From contig CAMCLK010000005.1 in NCBI GenBank assembly GCA_945875585.1, positions 50,136 through 114,135 on the forward strand: 64,000 nt of DNA, written 5' to 3'. Below the pieces are notes generated by a model. That model was not told where the DNA came from and made no database searches. It saw only the letters and a program-made list of their open reading frames with translations. A program made the position numbers and the translations under genes. This DNA comes from Candidatus Kuenenia stuttgartensis (GTDB lineage: Bacteria > Planctomycetota > Planctomycetia > Gemmatales > Gemmataceae). Below are positions 55,645-64,000 of the stretch, piece after piece (within the stretch, counting starts at the first letter, position 1; every line of letters starts with the position of its first letter).

Positions 55645-56820
55645 TCAGGCCCCCTGTGCCGGAACTGTTGCGAGCGCCTCTTCAAGGCGGCTCATGTCTT
55701 CGTCGCGATGATTGGCTGACAGACTGATACGCAGCCGCGCCAAACCCCGGGGCACCGAGGGATACCGGACGGCTGCCACCAAAAAACCGTGGCTTCGGCA
55801 ATGGTTAGACCACTCAACCGCAAGGTGTTCATTGCCCGCCACAACCGGGATAATGGGAGACAAGCCCGGAACGGGCCTGCCGATAGATTGCAAAAATGAC
55901 CGCAACCGCGCGGCCAGCGCCAGCACACGCAATCGGCGATCGGGCTCTTTTTCAGATATTTTGAGAGCCATGCGCGCCGCGGCTGCGGCACCCGGAGCCA
56001 GCGCTGTTGAAAACAGGTAACTGCGTCCCTGATTGACCAGCCAATCTATAGTGCTGCGATCGGCCGCCACAAAACCGCCCTGCGAACCCAGTGCTTTACT
56101 TAGGGTGCCTACCCGCACCAATCCGGCTGGAACGGCATCCGGTGACAGTTCGGCTGAAAGACCTCGGCCATCCGGGCCCATCACCCCGGTAGCATGGGCT
56201 TCGTCAACGATTATGCCGGCATCGTGCCTGTGTGCTACTCGGGCCAGATCGGCCAGAGGCGCTGTATCGCCATCCATGCTGAAAACCGAGTCTGTCACGA
56301 TCCAGGCCCGCTTGTAGCTGGCACGGTGCTGCCGTAGTTCCTTATCCGCAATTTCAGCCATGCCGTGCTGATAGATCAGAGTTTGGGCATGCGACAAACG
56401 GCAACCATCGATCAGGCTGGCATGGTTGGCGGAGTCGCTCAAAATCAGGTCGTCGGGACCGGCCAGCGCGGATATGGCTGCGAGGTTAGCTGCAAAGCCG
56501 GAAGGGAAAAGAAGGCATTTGTCCGTGCTTTCGTGCCGGGCAAGGTCGCGTTCTAGAGCGCGGTGTATGGGCAACCAGCCTGTGATGAGAGGCGAGGCGC
56601 CTGCCCCGGTTCCGTGGGATCGTTGAACGCGGGCGGCAGCATGGGCTAAGCGCGCATCGCGGGCTAGGCCCAGATAATCGTTGGCAGCGGCATTCACAAG
56701 CTGCTGCCCTTGCCAAATCACACAATCGGCACGTTCGGGATCCGGAATAAGTTGTCTACGCGAGCGGTACAGACCCTCGCGGTGCTTCAGGTTGAGTTCA
56801 TTGGCCCAGAAGCCCCGCAT
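55645..56820 (-). CDS. bioF: 8-amino-7-oxononanoate synthase
   Basis: A 391-residue PLP-dependent enzyme of the alpha-oxoamine synthase family. It joins pimeloyl-ACP or pimeloyl-CoA with L-alanine, the first step of biotin ring assembly. Visible motifs are NDYLGLA, GTGAGASPLITG, SDSANHASLIDGCRLS, DEAHATGVMGPDGRG (aspartate binding the PLP nitrogen) and TLSKALGSQGG with the Schiff-base lysine near residue 243. Other family members (KBL, ALAS) are similar, but the adjacent bioB makes bioF the natural call. It starts 31 bases after the bioB stop. Confidence 0.93.
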   Translation of the reverse strand: MRGFWANELNLKHREGLYRSRRQLIPDPERADCVIWQGQQLVNAAANDYLGLARDARLAHAAARVQRSHGTGAGASPLITGWLPIHRALERDLARHESTDKCLLFPSGFAANLAAISALAGPDDLILSDSANHASLIDGCRLSHAQTLIYQHGMAEIADKELRQHRASYKRAWIVTDSVFSMDGDTAPLADLARVAHRHDAGIIVDEAHATGVMGPDGRGLSAELSPDAVPAGLVRVGTLSKALGSQGGFVAADRSTIDWLVNQGRSYLFSTALAPGAAAAARMALKISEKEPDRRLRVLALAARLRSFLQSIGRPVPGLSPIIPVVAGNEHLAVEWSNHCRSHGFLVAAVRYPSVPRGLARLRISLSANHRDEDMSRLEEALATVPAQGA

Positions 56821-56851
56821 GTCTGACCCCGGTGCGCCTGACCCGTTAGCC

Positions 56852-57961
56852 TCAGGAAAGTACCGGAAGTGACAGTGAAGACCCTGGAGCGCGAGTATGG
56901 CTAACGGGTTGTGATTCAGCCATATCTGGGTCTGTGCCGCCTACGCGGTCGTCATCCCATGTCAATTCAAGATCTTCAATCATCTTCATGTCTTCGGCGT
57001 TGGCGCGGCCGTAGGTGGACAGGTAGTTGCCGATGAGGCCGCTGGTTGCTCCGGCGTAGAAAATCCAGCTTTGCAGGTCGCGCAAGTTCTTTTCGCGTCC
57101 GCCTGCTACTTTCAGGTCTTGCTTGGGCAGAATCAGCCGCATGGTCGCAACCGTTCCAAGGATTTCCAGTGGGCGCATCGGCTTGATGTGCTCCAGCGGT
57201 GTGCCGGGAATCGGGTGCAGGAAGTTTACGGGCACCACGTGAGGATTGATGTCGCGCAGGCTGAATGCCAAATCCACGCGATCTTCAATGGTCTCGCCCA
57301 TTCCGAAGATACCGCCCGAGCAGGTTTCCAAACCCGCAGCCCGGGCGATCTGTAGTGTGCGCACACGGTCCGACCACTTGTGCGTGGTCACAATGTTCGG
57401 ATAGTGCCGTTCCGAGGTTTCAAGGTTGTGGTTGATGCGCCGAACCCCGGCGGCCTTCAGGTCGCGCGCCTGATCTTCGCTCAGGGTGCCCAGCGTGGCG
57501 CAATGGCAGATACCCGAGACCTTTTTCATCGACTCGATCGCTTCAAGAATCTGTGGCCATTCCCGCGCCGTGGGGCCTCTACCGCTGTTAACGATGCCAA
57601 ATGCGCTGGCGCCGTTGTCTCGCGCGAACTCTGTCGCCTTTTCCACCTCGTCGCCCGACATCATCGGGTACGGTTCAATTCCGGCGGCATGGAACGACGA
57701 CTGAGCGCAGAACTTGCAATCTTCGCTGCATCGGCCGAACTTAGTTGGCAGGATGCTGCAGAAGGTTACCTTATTGCCATGGAAATGGCGGCGGACCTTA
57801 TTGGCGGCATACATCAGGTCGTAGATAGCTTCGCCGCGAAGCTGGAAGCAGGCGCGAGCTTCGTCGCGCGTGATCTCGCCACCTTCATTGATGCGACGGG
57901 CTAATGCCAGAAGGTCGAAGCCGGTGTCAGTCAGGTACGTTTCGGTTGTCGCCACGCTCAT
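56852..57961 (-). CDS. bioB: Biotin synthase
   Basis: A 369-residue radical-SAM enzyme that inserts sulphur into dethiobiotin. The cluster motif is CSEDCKFCAQS (CxxxCxxC), followed by the GIVNSGRGP and YCHCATLGTL-type barrel strands (here ICHCATLGTLSEDQ), NHNLETSERHYPNIVTTH and CSGGIFGMGE. FLHPIPGTPLE and a C-terminal MIEDLEL complete the fold. It is the first gene of the run bioB-bioF-membrane protein-isomerase-unknown. bioA and bioD are not in the window. The 114 bases upstream, shared with the convergent end of the membrane gene at 58076, are expected to hold the promoter, but no motif stands out. Confidence 0.97.
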   Translation of the reverse strand: MSVATTETYLTDTGFDLLALARRINEGGEITRDEARACFQLRGEAIYDLMYAANKVRRHFHGNKVTFCSILPTKFGRCSEDCKFCAQSSFHAAGIEPYPMMSGDEVEKATEFARDNGASAFGIVNSGRGPTAREWPQILEAIESMKKVSGICHCATLGTLSEDQARDLKAAGVRRINHNLETSERHYPNIVTTHKWSDRVRTLQIARAAGLETCSGGIFGMGETIEDRVDLAFSLRDINPHVVPVNFLHPIPGTPLEHIKPMRPLEILGTVATMRLILPKQDLKVAGGREKNLRDLQSWIFYAGATSGLIGNYLSTYGRANAEDMKMIEDLELTWDDDRVGGTDPDMAESQPVSHTRAPGSSLSLPVLS

Positions 57962-58075
57962 GCGAATGCCTCAGGAAGTGGTGCCCGCCGAGCATGGCGT
58001 GCCTCCACCATCTATATTCATGGCCCGAGCAGGTTGTTCAAGGGCGAGCAGAGAGATAACCGGCAGATTCTTGCA

Positions 58076-58723
58076 TTAATGGGCGTGCGCCGTGCGTTTC
58101 CGCGGTGCACCTTTTTCGTCGGCGGGTGCTTCTGCTTCATCATCTTCTGGCTGGTTCCAGCGGAAAACGATCCACTGGGCCAGTGCACCCAGCATGGTGA
58201 GGAACACTTGGGTTCCCAGCAGAATTTTATGATGCTCGGCACTCCATGCCACGGCATCGAGATGGCGGCCACGGTCGAGAAAACTCAGCAAGGTGATGAT
58301 AAGCACCAAAGATCCGGTAGCAGCCGTGGTCAGCACCATCCAGAATGTTCGCAGCAACAGGAAGACCAGCCCACCAGCCAAAACAAAGGGCAATGGTTCC
58401 AGTCCAGGTGCCGCGACGGCTCGTAGCGCCGTGAGTGCAGCTAGACCGCCGAGCATGAAAATTGCCAAATCGACCAAGGCTAGAGCCAGAACTCCCGATG
58501 TGAAGGCGAACAAGATGCCAGCAACCAGTGGTTGAAGTTGGAAGCGAGGGCCCGATTCCAAGCCCACAAGGCCGCCCGTAAGGGTTGCGAGCGATACAAG
58601 CCAGAAACGATGGAAAACTCCGCCGGCTCCCCAAAGGAACAGGCCGACAACCAAAAAGAGCGACAGGCTGGGAAAGCTAAGGCTTCGGCTGTCCTCAAGC
58701 AATTCCAGAGGGAGTTCCAGCAT
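58076..58723 (-). CDS. Hypothetical multi-pass membrane protein
   Basis: A 215-residue protein from the ATG at 58723, preceded by GGAAGGA; the frame is open to 58855 without signal-like sequence. It has about six membrane helices (SLFLVVGLFLWGAGGVFH, LVAGILFAFTSGVLALALVD, FVLAGGLVFLLLRTFWMVLT, GSLVLIITLLSFLD, GTQVFLTMLGALAQWIVF). The tail is charged (EDDEAEAPADEKGAPRKR). No family is recognised with confidence; the spacing of helices resembles the DUF4203-like type, but this is a guess. It is upstream of bioB on the same strand, 114 bases apart, and divergent from the DUF1559 gene. Confidence 0.72.
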   Translation of the reverse strand: MLELPLELLEDSRSLSFPSLSLFLVVGLFLWGAGGVFHRFWLVSLATLTGGLVGLESGPRFQLQPLVAGILFAFTSGVLALALVDLAIFMLGGLAALTALRAVAAPGLEPLPFVLAGGLVFLLLRTFWMVLTTAATGSLVLIITLLSFLDRGRHLDAVAWSAEHHKILLGTQVFLTMLGALAQWIVFRWNQPEDDEAEAPADEKGAPRKRTAHAH

Positions 58724-58908
58724 GGTCCTTCCTGCGGTTGGTAGGGTTTCACAGCTCGAGACTATTGTGACCGGGAAACCGTGGCGGAGGACAGGCCAAG
58801 TGCTGGAATGAGATTCCGGAATTCTGTCAAACCGTGCTTGACCGAGGTAAAACAAAGTTTAGTATGTACGTTGTTCATACTGAACGAAGTCATACTGTGG
58901 GGCTAACG

Positions 58909-59817
58909 ATGAACCTACGCCGTCAAAACCGCCATGCTTTCACACTCATCGAGCTACTGGTGGTGATCGCCATTATCGCGGTTCTCATTGGCTTACTGGT
59001 TCCTGCGGTACAAAAAGTACGGGAGGCAGCCAACCGCCTGACCTGCCACAACAACCTCAAGCAGATTGGTTTGGCCATGCACGGCATCCACGACCAATTT
59101 GGTCGCTTGCCGCCCGGTTATGTGGACCTGCAAACCCAAATCGCCAATCCAACAGATCTTGGTCCAGGCTTTGGTTGGGCCACGGCTCTTCTGCCCCAGT
59201 TGGAACAAGACCCACTGTACAAGCAGTTCAACTTTGCGCAGCCTGTTTCCAATGCTGCCAATGCTACACCTCGTGCCACCCTGCTGAAAGTGTTTCAGTG
59301 TCCTTCCGACACTCACAATCAGGTGTTCAACACCACCGGTCTGGCGGTATCGATGGCGCCTTCTAATTATGTAGGCATGTGGGGTTCAGGCGAAATTGCT
59401 GACGATCCGGGCCGAGGAAACGGTGTTCTCTACCGCAACAGCCGGACCCGTATGGCCGATATTCTGGACGGAACCACCAACACCATTCTGGTGGGGGAAC
59501 GCAGCAGCAACCTGCTGAAATGCACGTGGGCTGGTTTCGACCCTGCCATGACTGCTGAGCATCCCGCCGATCCTACTGAAGTTGAGGCAGCTCAGGCGCT
59601 TATTTTGGGCCACACTGGCGAATTCGACCCATTTGATCCTCCTCATACTCCTAACAGCCCTATCGCCCACGTGGACGACTTTTGGAGTCGCCACACGGGC
59701 GGGGCGAATTTCTTACTGGGTGATGGTTCGGTCCGTCAGATCAATAACACCATCAGCCCCAAAACGTGGGTAGCTATGGGAACCCGCGCCGGCGGCGAGA
59801 TAGTTCCTTCAGAGTGA
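58909..59817 (+). CDS. DUF1559 prepilin-like protein
   Basis: A 302-residue protein. I start at 58909, because [19 protein letters not shown] is the type IV prepilin leader with the cleavage site after the HA before FTLIE. The helix [20 protein letters not shown] anchors it. DUF1559 then shows the conserved [31 protein letters not shown] and the C-terminal [20 protein letters not shown]. Planctomycetes carry many such pseudopilin-like proteins; they are exported and may assemble into secretion or surface structures, but the role is unproven. It is divergent from the membrane protein at 58723. A hairpin follows its stop. Confidence 0.95.
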   Translation: MNLRRQNRHAFTLIELLVVIAIIAVLIGLLVPAVQKVREAANRLTCHNNLKQIGLAMHGIHDQFGRLPPGYVDLQTQIANPTDLGPGFGWATALLPQLEQDPLYKQFNFAQPVSNAANATPRATLLKVFQCPSDTHNQVFNTTGLAVSMAPSNYVGMWGSGEIADDPGRGNGVLYRNSRTRMADILDGTTNTILVGERSSNLLKCTWAGFDPAMTAEHPADPTEVEAAQALILGHTGEFDPFDPPHTPNSPIAHVDDFWSRHTGGANFLLGDGSVRQINNTISPKTWVAMGTRAGGEIVPSE

Positions 59818-59841
59818 CCGAGGCTTACCTGATTCTGCTAC

Positions 59842-59866
59842 CCCCCCCTGTGGCGTTTGCAGGGGG
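59842..59866 (+). terminator. GC-rich hairpin downstream of the DUF1559 gene
   Basis: CCCCCTG and CAGGGGG form a 7-bp stem with a loop of about 9 bases, inside a C8 run, 25 bases after the stop. It separates the DUF1559 gene from the convergent glycosyltransferase. No T-tract follows, so intrinsic termination is uncertain. My recollection is that similar C-run/G-run hairpins often follow DUF1559 genes in planctomycetes. Confidence 0.5.
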
Positions 59867-59893
59867 ATCACATAATTGCGATTTGGAAAAGCG

Positions 59894-61147
59894 TCACGTC
59901 GCCTTTGTTTCTGCCACGACTGAACATGCTTTGTCGATGGCCATTTTCGGGCTGATTTCTGCGGCCAAAGCGTGACAACGGTCGCGCATGTCGGGATGAT
60001 TCAGCACTTTTTCCAACACCTTTTTAAGCCCGCCACGCAAGACCGAGCTGGGGGAAACCCAAGCGCCTGCGCCCAGACGAGTCACGCGATCGCTGTTGTC
60101 TGGCTGATCGTGACAAAATGGAATCACCACTTGGGGAATGCCTGCCTGAAAGGCTCGCGCCATGGTGCCTATACCACCGTGGTGGATCAGCGCGGCACAG
60201 CGGGGAAGGGTGGTATCCATAGGCGCCCACCGGCTATGGAAAGCCGTGTTGGGGAGTGACCTAGGAACCTGGTCGGCATCTTTGCTGAGGATCAAAAGTC
60301 TTTGTCCCAAAGCCGTGCAGGCCCGAACTGTTTGTTCAATAAGATCGCGGCCGTGGCGCATGGCCGATCCAAGTGTGATTGCTATCGGTGGAGATCCATT
60401 ATTGAGAAACTGGTAAAGCGCAGGATTGTTGTCGTGGCTTTTCTGGTCGTCGTGAAACAGAAAGCCGGTATGAATGGCACGGTTTGGCAGCGAAGGCGGC
60501 GAACCTAGCCAGCGCGGAAACAAAAGCATGATCCGGTCCGGGCTGTGCCACCAGCCATTCATGTAACGCTGCGCGGGAGCAAGGCCCGCCTCAGCGCGTA
60601 GCGGTTCCACCAATGGGGCTAAAAGCGGATCGGCTATGCGGCGGTCGATCATTCTGTAGGCCAGACTGGGCCACAGCTTTACAATCCAACCCTCTGGAAA
60701 CGCTCGTGTCAGAACGGGTGGCTGACGGTGGCAGCGGATCACCACGGGCGCCAGATGCGTTGTGATCAGTGGAAAGGCCATTTCGTCGCGAGCCACTCGC
60801 GCACCAAATGCCAGCGTCGAGGCGACAACAACAGACCGCCCGGAACCGCTCACAAAGGCTCGGGTAAGGTCTCGTTGCTGGCGAACCATGCCCGCTGCGC
60901 CGCTGTCGCCCAGAATAACACGCATGCCCTGCCGCGGCTTCCAAAGCTCCGGATTGGAGGTCATCCGGTGGTAGTCTTCCTCCGAGCCCATTGGCTCGAG
61001 TTTGCAACCCGCCTGGGCTATAGATGCCGCGTGGACAGGACTAGCAGCAACAGTTACCTGCCAGCCACGCTCTTGCAAGCCTCTGCCAAGCGCCAAGAAC
61101 GGGAATACATCACCCACACTGCCAATGGCAAATAGCAGTGCGCGCAT
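59894..61147 (-). CDS. GT1-type glycosyltransferase (UDP-glucosyltransferase/sterol glucosyltransferase-like)
   Basis: A 417-residue GT-B enzyme. The N-terminal GSVGDVFPFLALGRGLQERG loop is that of glycosyltransferase family 28/MGT proteins. The donor-binding signature is in the C-terminal half: WAPMDTTLPRCAALIHHGG, then GTMARAFQAGIPQVVIPFCH and DQPDNSDRVTRLGAGAWV, with the HHGG and DQ pairs that contact the nucleotide sugar. It likely glycosylates a lipid or small hydrophobic acceptor; the acceptor is unknown. It stands alone on the minus strand, with the oxidoreductase gene 27 bases upstream on the same strand, so co-transcription with that gene is possible. Confidence 0.9.
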   Translation of the reverse strand: MRALLFAIGSVGDVFPFLALGRGLQERGWQVTVAASPVHAASIAQAGCKLEPMGSEEDYHRMTSNPELWKPRQGMRVILGDSGAAGMVRQQRDLTRAFVSGSGRSVVVASTLAFGARVARDEMAFPLITTHLAPVVIRCHRQPPVLTRAFPEGWIVKLWPSLAYRMIDRRIADPLLAPLVEPLRAEAGLAPAQRYMNGWWHSPDRIMLLFPRWLGSPPSLPNRAIHTGFLFHDDQKSHDNNPALYQFLNNGSPPIAITLGSAMRHGRDLIEQTVRACTALGQRLLILSKDADQVPRSLPNTAFHSRWAPMDTTLPRCAALIHHGGIGTMARAFQAGIPQVVIPFCHDQPDNSDRVTRLGAGAWVSPSSVLRGGLKKVLEKVLNHPDMRDRCHALAAEISPKMAIDKACSVVAETKAT

Positions 61148-61174
61148 GGTGATGGCCTCCCGGAAAGGGTGGTG

Positions 61175-62305
61175 TCAGTATTGCGGGATGGCGACGCGTT
61201 CGCCGCCCTTCATGGCCGATTCGTGGGCGCAAATACCTACCAGAGTCCAGTTGGCGCTTGTTGGCGCGTCCGGGAACGCCGGCTGATGCCCCTGTGCTGC
61301 CATCACAAATTGATGGACCAGATGCGGGTGGCTGCCTCCGTGGCCTGCACCCTGCAGGAAGCTCAGGTGCGTGGCGTCGTGAATGGCGCCTGTGAACTTG
61401 CGGATTGGTTCTGGCAAGCGGCTGGCAAAGTCGGGCACCTTGACCCGGCGGGGAATTTGCGATTCTGGCAGGCCACGCGTATGCAGCACAGGGTCTTCGC
61501 CTTCTACCTGCTGCCATTCGAACGAGACATTCGATGCTGTCACGTCGAAGCTCTCACGGTACTGGCGTGCCGTGTCGAACAGGCTTCGGGTCACTTCTGC
61601 TACCACGTCTGAACCGGCGATTTTGAATGTTGCCGATTCGATCGCGAACGGGCTGCCGTACTTCGGAATCAGCTCTTCGCGGATGCGCCCAGACCCGTGG
61701 CAGACTACACTCTCGGCGACTGCATTCTTTCCTTTGGCTGGATCGCTGAGCACTGCCAAGCAGGGGCTGACGCAATGCGTGGCATACCACATGGGTGGTA
61801 GGCCGGGCCAGTAGTTGGGCCAACCGTCCATGTCTTGCTGGTGGCTGCCGCGCAGAAACTGGATGCGCCCCAGCACGCCACGGTCGTACAGGTCCTTGGC
61901 AAAAAGATATTCGCGGCTATAGACCACGGTTTCCATCATCATGTAGGTCTTACCGACCGTGCGCTGGAGCTTAACAATCTCCTCAATCTCAGCCTTGCTG
62001 GTGGCCATGGGTACTGTGCAGGCGACATGTTTGCCTGCTTTCAGCGCTTTCAATGTTTGGGGGCCGTGGTCGGGAATGGGGCTGTTGATGTGAACAGCGT
62101 CGATATCCGGATCGTTCAGCAGCGCGTCGTAGTCGGTGTACGCCTTGGCAATTCCAAACTGCTGTGCGCAGCGGTCGAGTTCTGCCTTATTGCGGCGGCA
62201 GATGGCAACAAGTTCAGCATCGGGGTGAGCCTGATAAATAGGGATAAACTCGGCTCCGAACCCAAGCCCAATGATGGCGACGCGCAGCTTGCGAGGCGAG
62301 GACAT
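61175..62305 (-). CDS. Gfo/Idh/MocA family oxidoreductase
   Basis: A 376-residue NAD(P)-dependent enzyme from the ATG at 62305, with AGGAATT about 8 bases upstream; an in-frame start at 62377 adds sequence that covers the terminator and is unlikely. The Rossmann motif is VAIIGLGFGAEFIPIY, followed by AVHINSPIPDHGPQTLKALK and AGKHVACTVPMATS. In the last motif the usual EKP is replaced by TVP, so the typical catalytic lysine is missing there, which is worth noting. The C-terminal beta-sheet domain includes HHQ- and HSHPHLVHQFV-like segments (here GHGGSHPHLVHQFVMAA). It probably oxidises a sugar or cyclitol. It follows the MFS gene on the same strand. Confidence 0.92.
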   Translation of the reverse strand: MSSPRKLRVAIIGLGFGAEFIPIYQAHPDAELVAICRRNKAELDRCAQQFGIAKAYTDYDALLNDPDIDAVHINSPIPDHGPQTLKALKAGKHVACTVPMATSKAEIEEIVKLQRTVGKTYMMMETVVYSREYLFAKDLYDRGVLGRIQFLRGSHQQDMDGWPNYWPGLPPMWYATHCVSPCLAVLSDPAKGKNAVAESVVCHGSGRIREELIPKYGSPFAIESATFKIAGSDVVAEVTRSLFDTARQYRESFDVTASNVSFEWQQVEGEDPVLHTRGLPESQIPRRVKVPDFASRLPEPIRKFTGAIHDATHLSFLQGAGHGGSHPHLVHQFVMAAQGHQPAFPDAPTSANWTLVGICAHESAMKGGERVAIPQY

Positions 62306-62327
62306 GATTTTCAATTCCTGACAGTGA

Positions 62328-62372
62328 TGGGAAAACAAAAAGAAGCGGGGCCGGCATGGAGTCCGGCCCCGC
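62328..62372 (-). terminator. Strong rho-independent terminator between the MFS and oxidoreductase genes
   Basis: GCGGGGCCGG (62345-62354) and CCGGCCCCGC (62363-62372) form a perfect 10-bp GC stem with an 8-base loop. On the minus strand it is followed by TTCTTTTTGTTTT. It lies 12 bases after the MFS stop and about 23 bases before the oxidoreductase ATG, so it should end most transcripts from the MFS gene while allowing partial read-through. Confidence 0.8.
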
Positions 62373-62383
62373 CCCAAAAGACG

Positions 62384-63985
62384 TCAATCCTGGTGGGAAA
62401 TGTCCACCTGCTTGTAACCGCCTGTTGACGCGAAGTAGCCAATCAACAGCAGGTAGCAAATGCCCATGAATGCGGGCACAAAGGCGGTGTAGATGAGCGC
62501 CATTTGGCCGCCGTACATCCGTGCTTCGGCCAGTTTGCCCTTATCGGCTTCAGCGTGGGCTTGTTCCGTGGAAACCCACCACTCATTGAGGTTTTCGGTT
62601 TCTTCAAGGATCTTGCCGGTAGTTACCTTTAGAATATTGCCAGTTACCTTCGTATCTTTCAGTGTCTTGATGTCCGCAAGGATCACGCTGTTGTCACCCT
62701 TTTCTACCACGGCGATCTTAGATCCGTCGAGAGGGTGGATGAGTGGAAGGCCAGGCAATGGTGCGGACGACGTGGCAACCTTGAGCCGTTCGTATGCCGC
62801 TTTATCGGTCGATTCCAGCTTGTTGGAAGCAAAGTAGTCTTGCTTGTAGCCAATGACCGGGGTGCCCAAAAAGCCTGCCGAGAGCATACCGATGCCGCCC
62901 ATGGCACCCATGGTGAGCGCGCCGCCTTTGGGGAATCGTTCTGAAACAACCCCAAGCATGGTGGGCCAGAAGAAAGTCTTGCCCAAGCCATAGATGGTGG
63001 CTGCAGCAACGCAGAGATACACGCCCGTAACATTACCCAAAAGCAGCAGGCCGAGGGTGCCGAAGATGGCGCTAACAAACAGCAGGCCGAGTGGGTTGAT
63101 CTGGTGAACGATCGGGCCAGCGAAGAATCGCAGCACGAACATCAGGCCCGAGGTCCAGATGAACAACCACAGGCCAGCTTCTTTGCTACCAAGGATGCGG
63201 CTGGTGATATTGGTGATCCAACTGTCGGTTCCAAGCTCCACGTAACCAACGCAAGCGTGGATGAGGAGCAAGAATAGAAGGATAGGCGAGGCAAATTGCA
63301 GAAGCATGGTTCCGAGTTCAATACCCGAAGCACTGGCTTCCGATTTGGGGAACTTGCGGCCAAGCATCAGAGCGCCGTAAGCCACGGTGGGAATCAGGAA
63401 GGTTGCCAGTTGCGTGGTCCAGTGAACGCCGCCAATACGGTCGAATACAAGGCCCAGCAAGGCACCAAGAATGAGGCCCCCCGGCCAGCCAGCGTGAAGA
63501 ATGTTCAGCCAATGGGTTTTGTTTTTGGGGAAGAGGGTTGCGGTGAGTGGGTTGATGACCGCTTCGCAGGTACCGTTGCCCAAAGCAAACAGCCAAGTCG
63601 AAAGGAACAAACACCAGAAGGCGCCTTCCTTGCCGTAAGCGTTGAACGCCCAACCAGCCATAAAGGTGATTATGGCGGATGAGGCGTGGAGGGTGAATGC
63701 CAAGCCCATAAGGGGGCCGTATCCGATCTTATCGGCGAAAAAAGACAACACTATAATGGTGACGCCGAAGCCAGCGAGGCCACCACCAGTGATGGTGCCG
63801 AGTTGCGACAGGGTAAACCCGAATTCGCTGGCCCAGTCTCCGAGGATGGCGCCGCGCACAGAGAACCCAATACCTGCCGCGATAAGCGTCAGGAAGCTGG
63901 CCCAGAAGAGAACCATTTCATTCGCGCCGACATGATCATGTGTGTCATGACCGGCCGCATGGCCATTTGAACTTGGAAGACTCAT
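62384..63985 (-). CDS. MFS transporter (sugar transporter type)
   Basis: A 533-residue membrane protein of 12 helices. I use the ATG at 63985, with GAGG 7 bases upstream; an ATG at 63997 is also in frame and the promoter is beyond the window. The N-terminus is histidine-rich (HAAGHDTHDH). Helix 1 starts FWASFLTLIAAGIGFSVRGA. SFFADKIGYGPLMGLAF is the MFS loop 2-3 motif. An insertion of about 110 residues (YFASNKLESTDKAAYERLKV to EARMYGGQMALIY) lies between helices 11 and 12, probably outside the cytoplasm. Its neighbour, a Gfo/Idh/MocA oxidoreductase, suggests that it imports the same sugar or cyclitol. Confidence 0.9.
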   Translation of the reverse strand: MSLPSSNGHAAGHDTHDHVGANEMVLFWASFLTLIAAGIGFSVRGAILGDWASEFGFTLSQLGTITGGGLAGFGVTIIVLSFFADKIGYGPLMGLAFTLHASSAIITFMAGWAFNAYGKEGAFWCLFLSTWLFALGNGTCEAVINPLTATLFPKNKTHWLNILHAGWPGGLILGALLGLVFDRIGGVHWTTQLATFLIPTVAYGALMLGRKFPKSEASASGIELGTMLLQFASPILLFLLLIHACVGYVELGTDSWITNITSRILGSKEAGLWLFIWTSGLMFVLRFFAGPIVHQINPLGLLFVSAIFGTLGLLLLGNVTGVYLCVAAATIYGLGKTFFWPTMLGVVSERFPKGGALTMGAMGGIGMLSAGFLGTPVIGYKQDYFASNKLESTDKAAYERLKVATSSAPLPGLPLIHPLDGSKIAVVEKGDNSVILADIKTLKDTKVTGNILKVTTGKILEETENLNEWWVSTEQAHAEADKGKLAEARMYGGQMALIYTAFVPAFMGICYLLLIGYFASTGGYKQVDISHQD

Positions 63986-64000
63986 CCGCAACCTCATCTT

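Overview
The window reads as chromosomal DNA of a planctomycete, most likely a Gemmataceae/Gemmatales-type bacterium (inferred from gene content; no rRNA is present). Evidence: three large PSCyt1/DUF1549/DUF1553 cytochrome-like proteins paired with DUF1501 Tat proteins, a DUF1559 prepilin-like protein ending in the usual GDGSVR block, a protein kinase fused to a SUMF1 domain, a sulfatase, an FG-GAP surface protein, a calcium-repeat protein, and the LETLExRDxP motif near the N-termini of two surface proteins.

Layout. 1-4.7 kb: end of a chorismate-lyase-like gene, then a DUF1553/DUF1501 pair. 5-11 kb (minus): a tight three-gene operon of a redoxin/haem/copper-monooxygenase-like protein, an FHA-ABC exporter and an acyltransferase with ankyrin repeats inserted in it. 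11.4-16.8 kb (minus): a glycosyltransferase, a frameshifted FG-GAP protein and an AraC regulator, divergent from a kinase-SUMF1 protein (17-20.1 kb). 20.1-21 kb: a HEPN/nucleotidyltransferase pair. 21.1-29.8 kb: a four-gene DUF1553-DUF1501-DUF1549/1553-DUF1501 operon. 29.9-33.2 kb (minus): a small membrane protein, then pnuC-nadR-deacetylase, which couples nicotinamide riboside uptake to NAD synthesis. 33.3-39 kb: a lone DUF1501, a REP-associated transposase (RAYT) with four REP palindromes, two of them inside its reading frame, and a PLD-SF2-DUF3427 helicase broken by a T7 frameshift.

39-43.3 kb (minus) is the informational core: SRP RNA, dnaX, recR, rpoN. dnaX carries an A7 slippery run that would give a 432-residue gamma-like product after a -1 slip. 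43.3-46.3 kb (minus): sulfatase and beta-lactamase-fold hydrolase. 46.4-50.1 kb (minus): a calcium-repeat/calpain-like protease and another lone DUF1501. 50.2-58 kb (minus): bioB, bioF, a 1141-residue membrane protein of unknown function, a TIM-barrel isomerase and an unknown protein, nearly contiguous. 58-64 kb: a membrane protein, a DUF1559 protein, a GT1-type glycosyltransferase, a Gfo/Idh/MocA oxidoreductase and an MFS transporter; a strong hairpin terminator separates the last two.

The most notable items are the dnaX slippery site, two genes each broken at a T7 run where loss of one T restores the frame, the RAYT whose reading frame contains its own REP and whose 5' part is duplicated, the ankyrin-in-acyltransferase fusion and its operon, and the large unknown membrane protein directly after bioF. 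No CRISPR array, prophage, tRNA or rRNA was seen.
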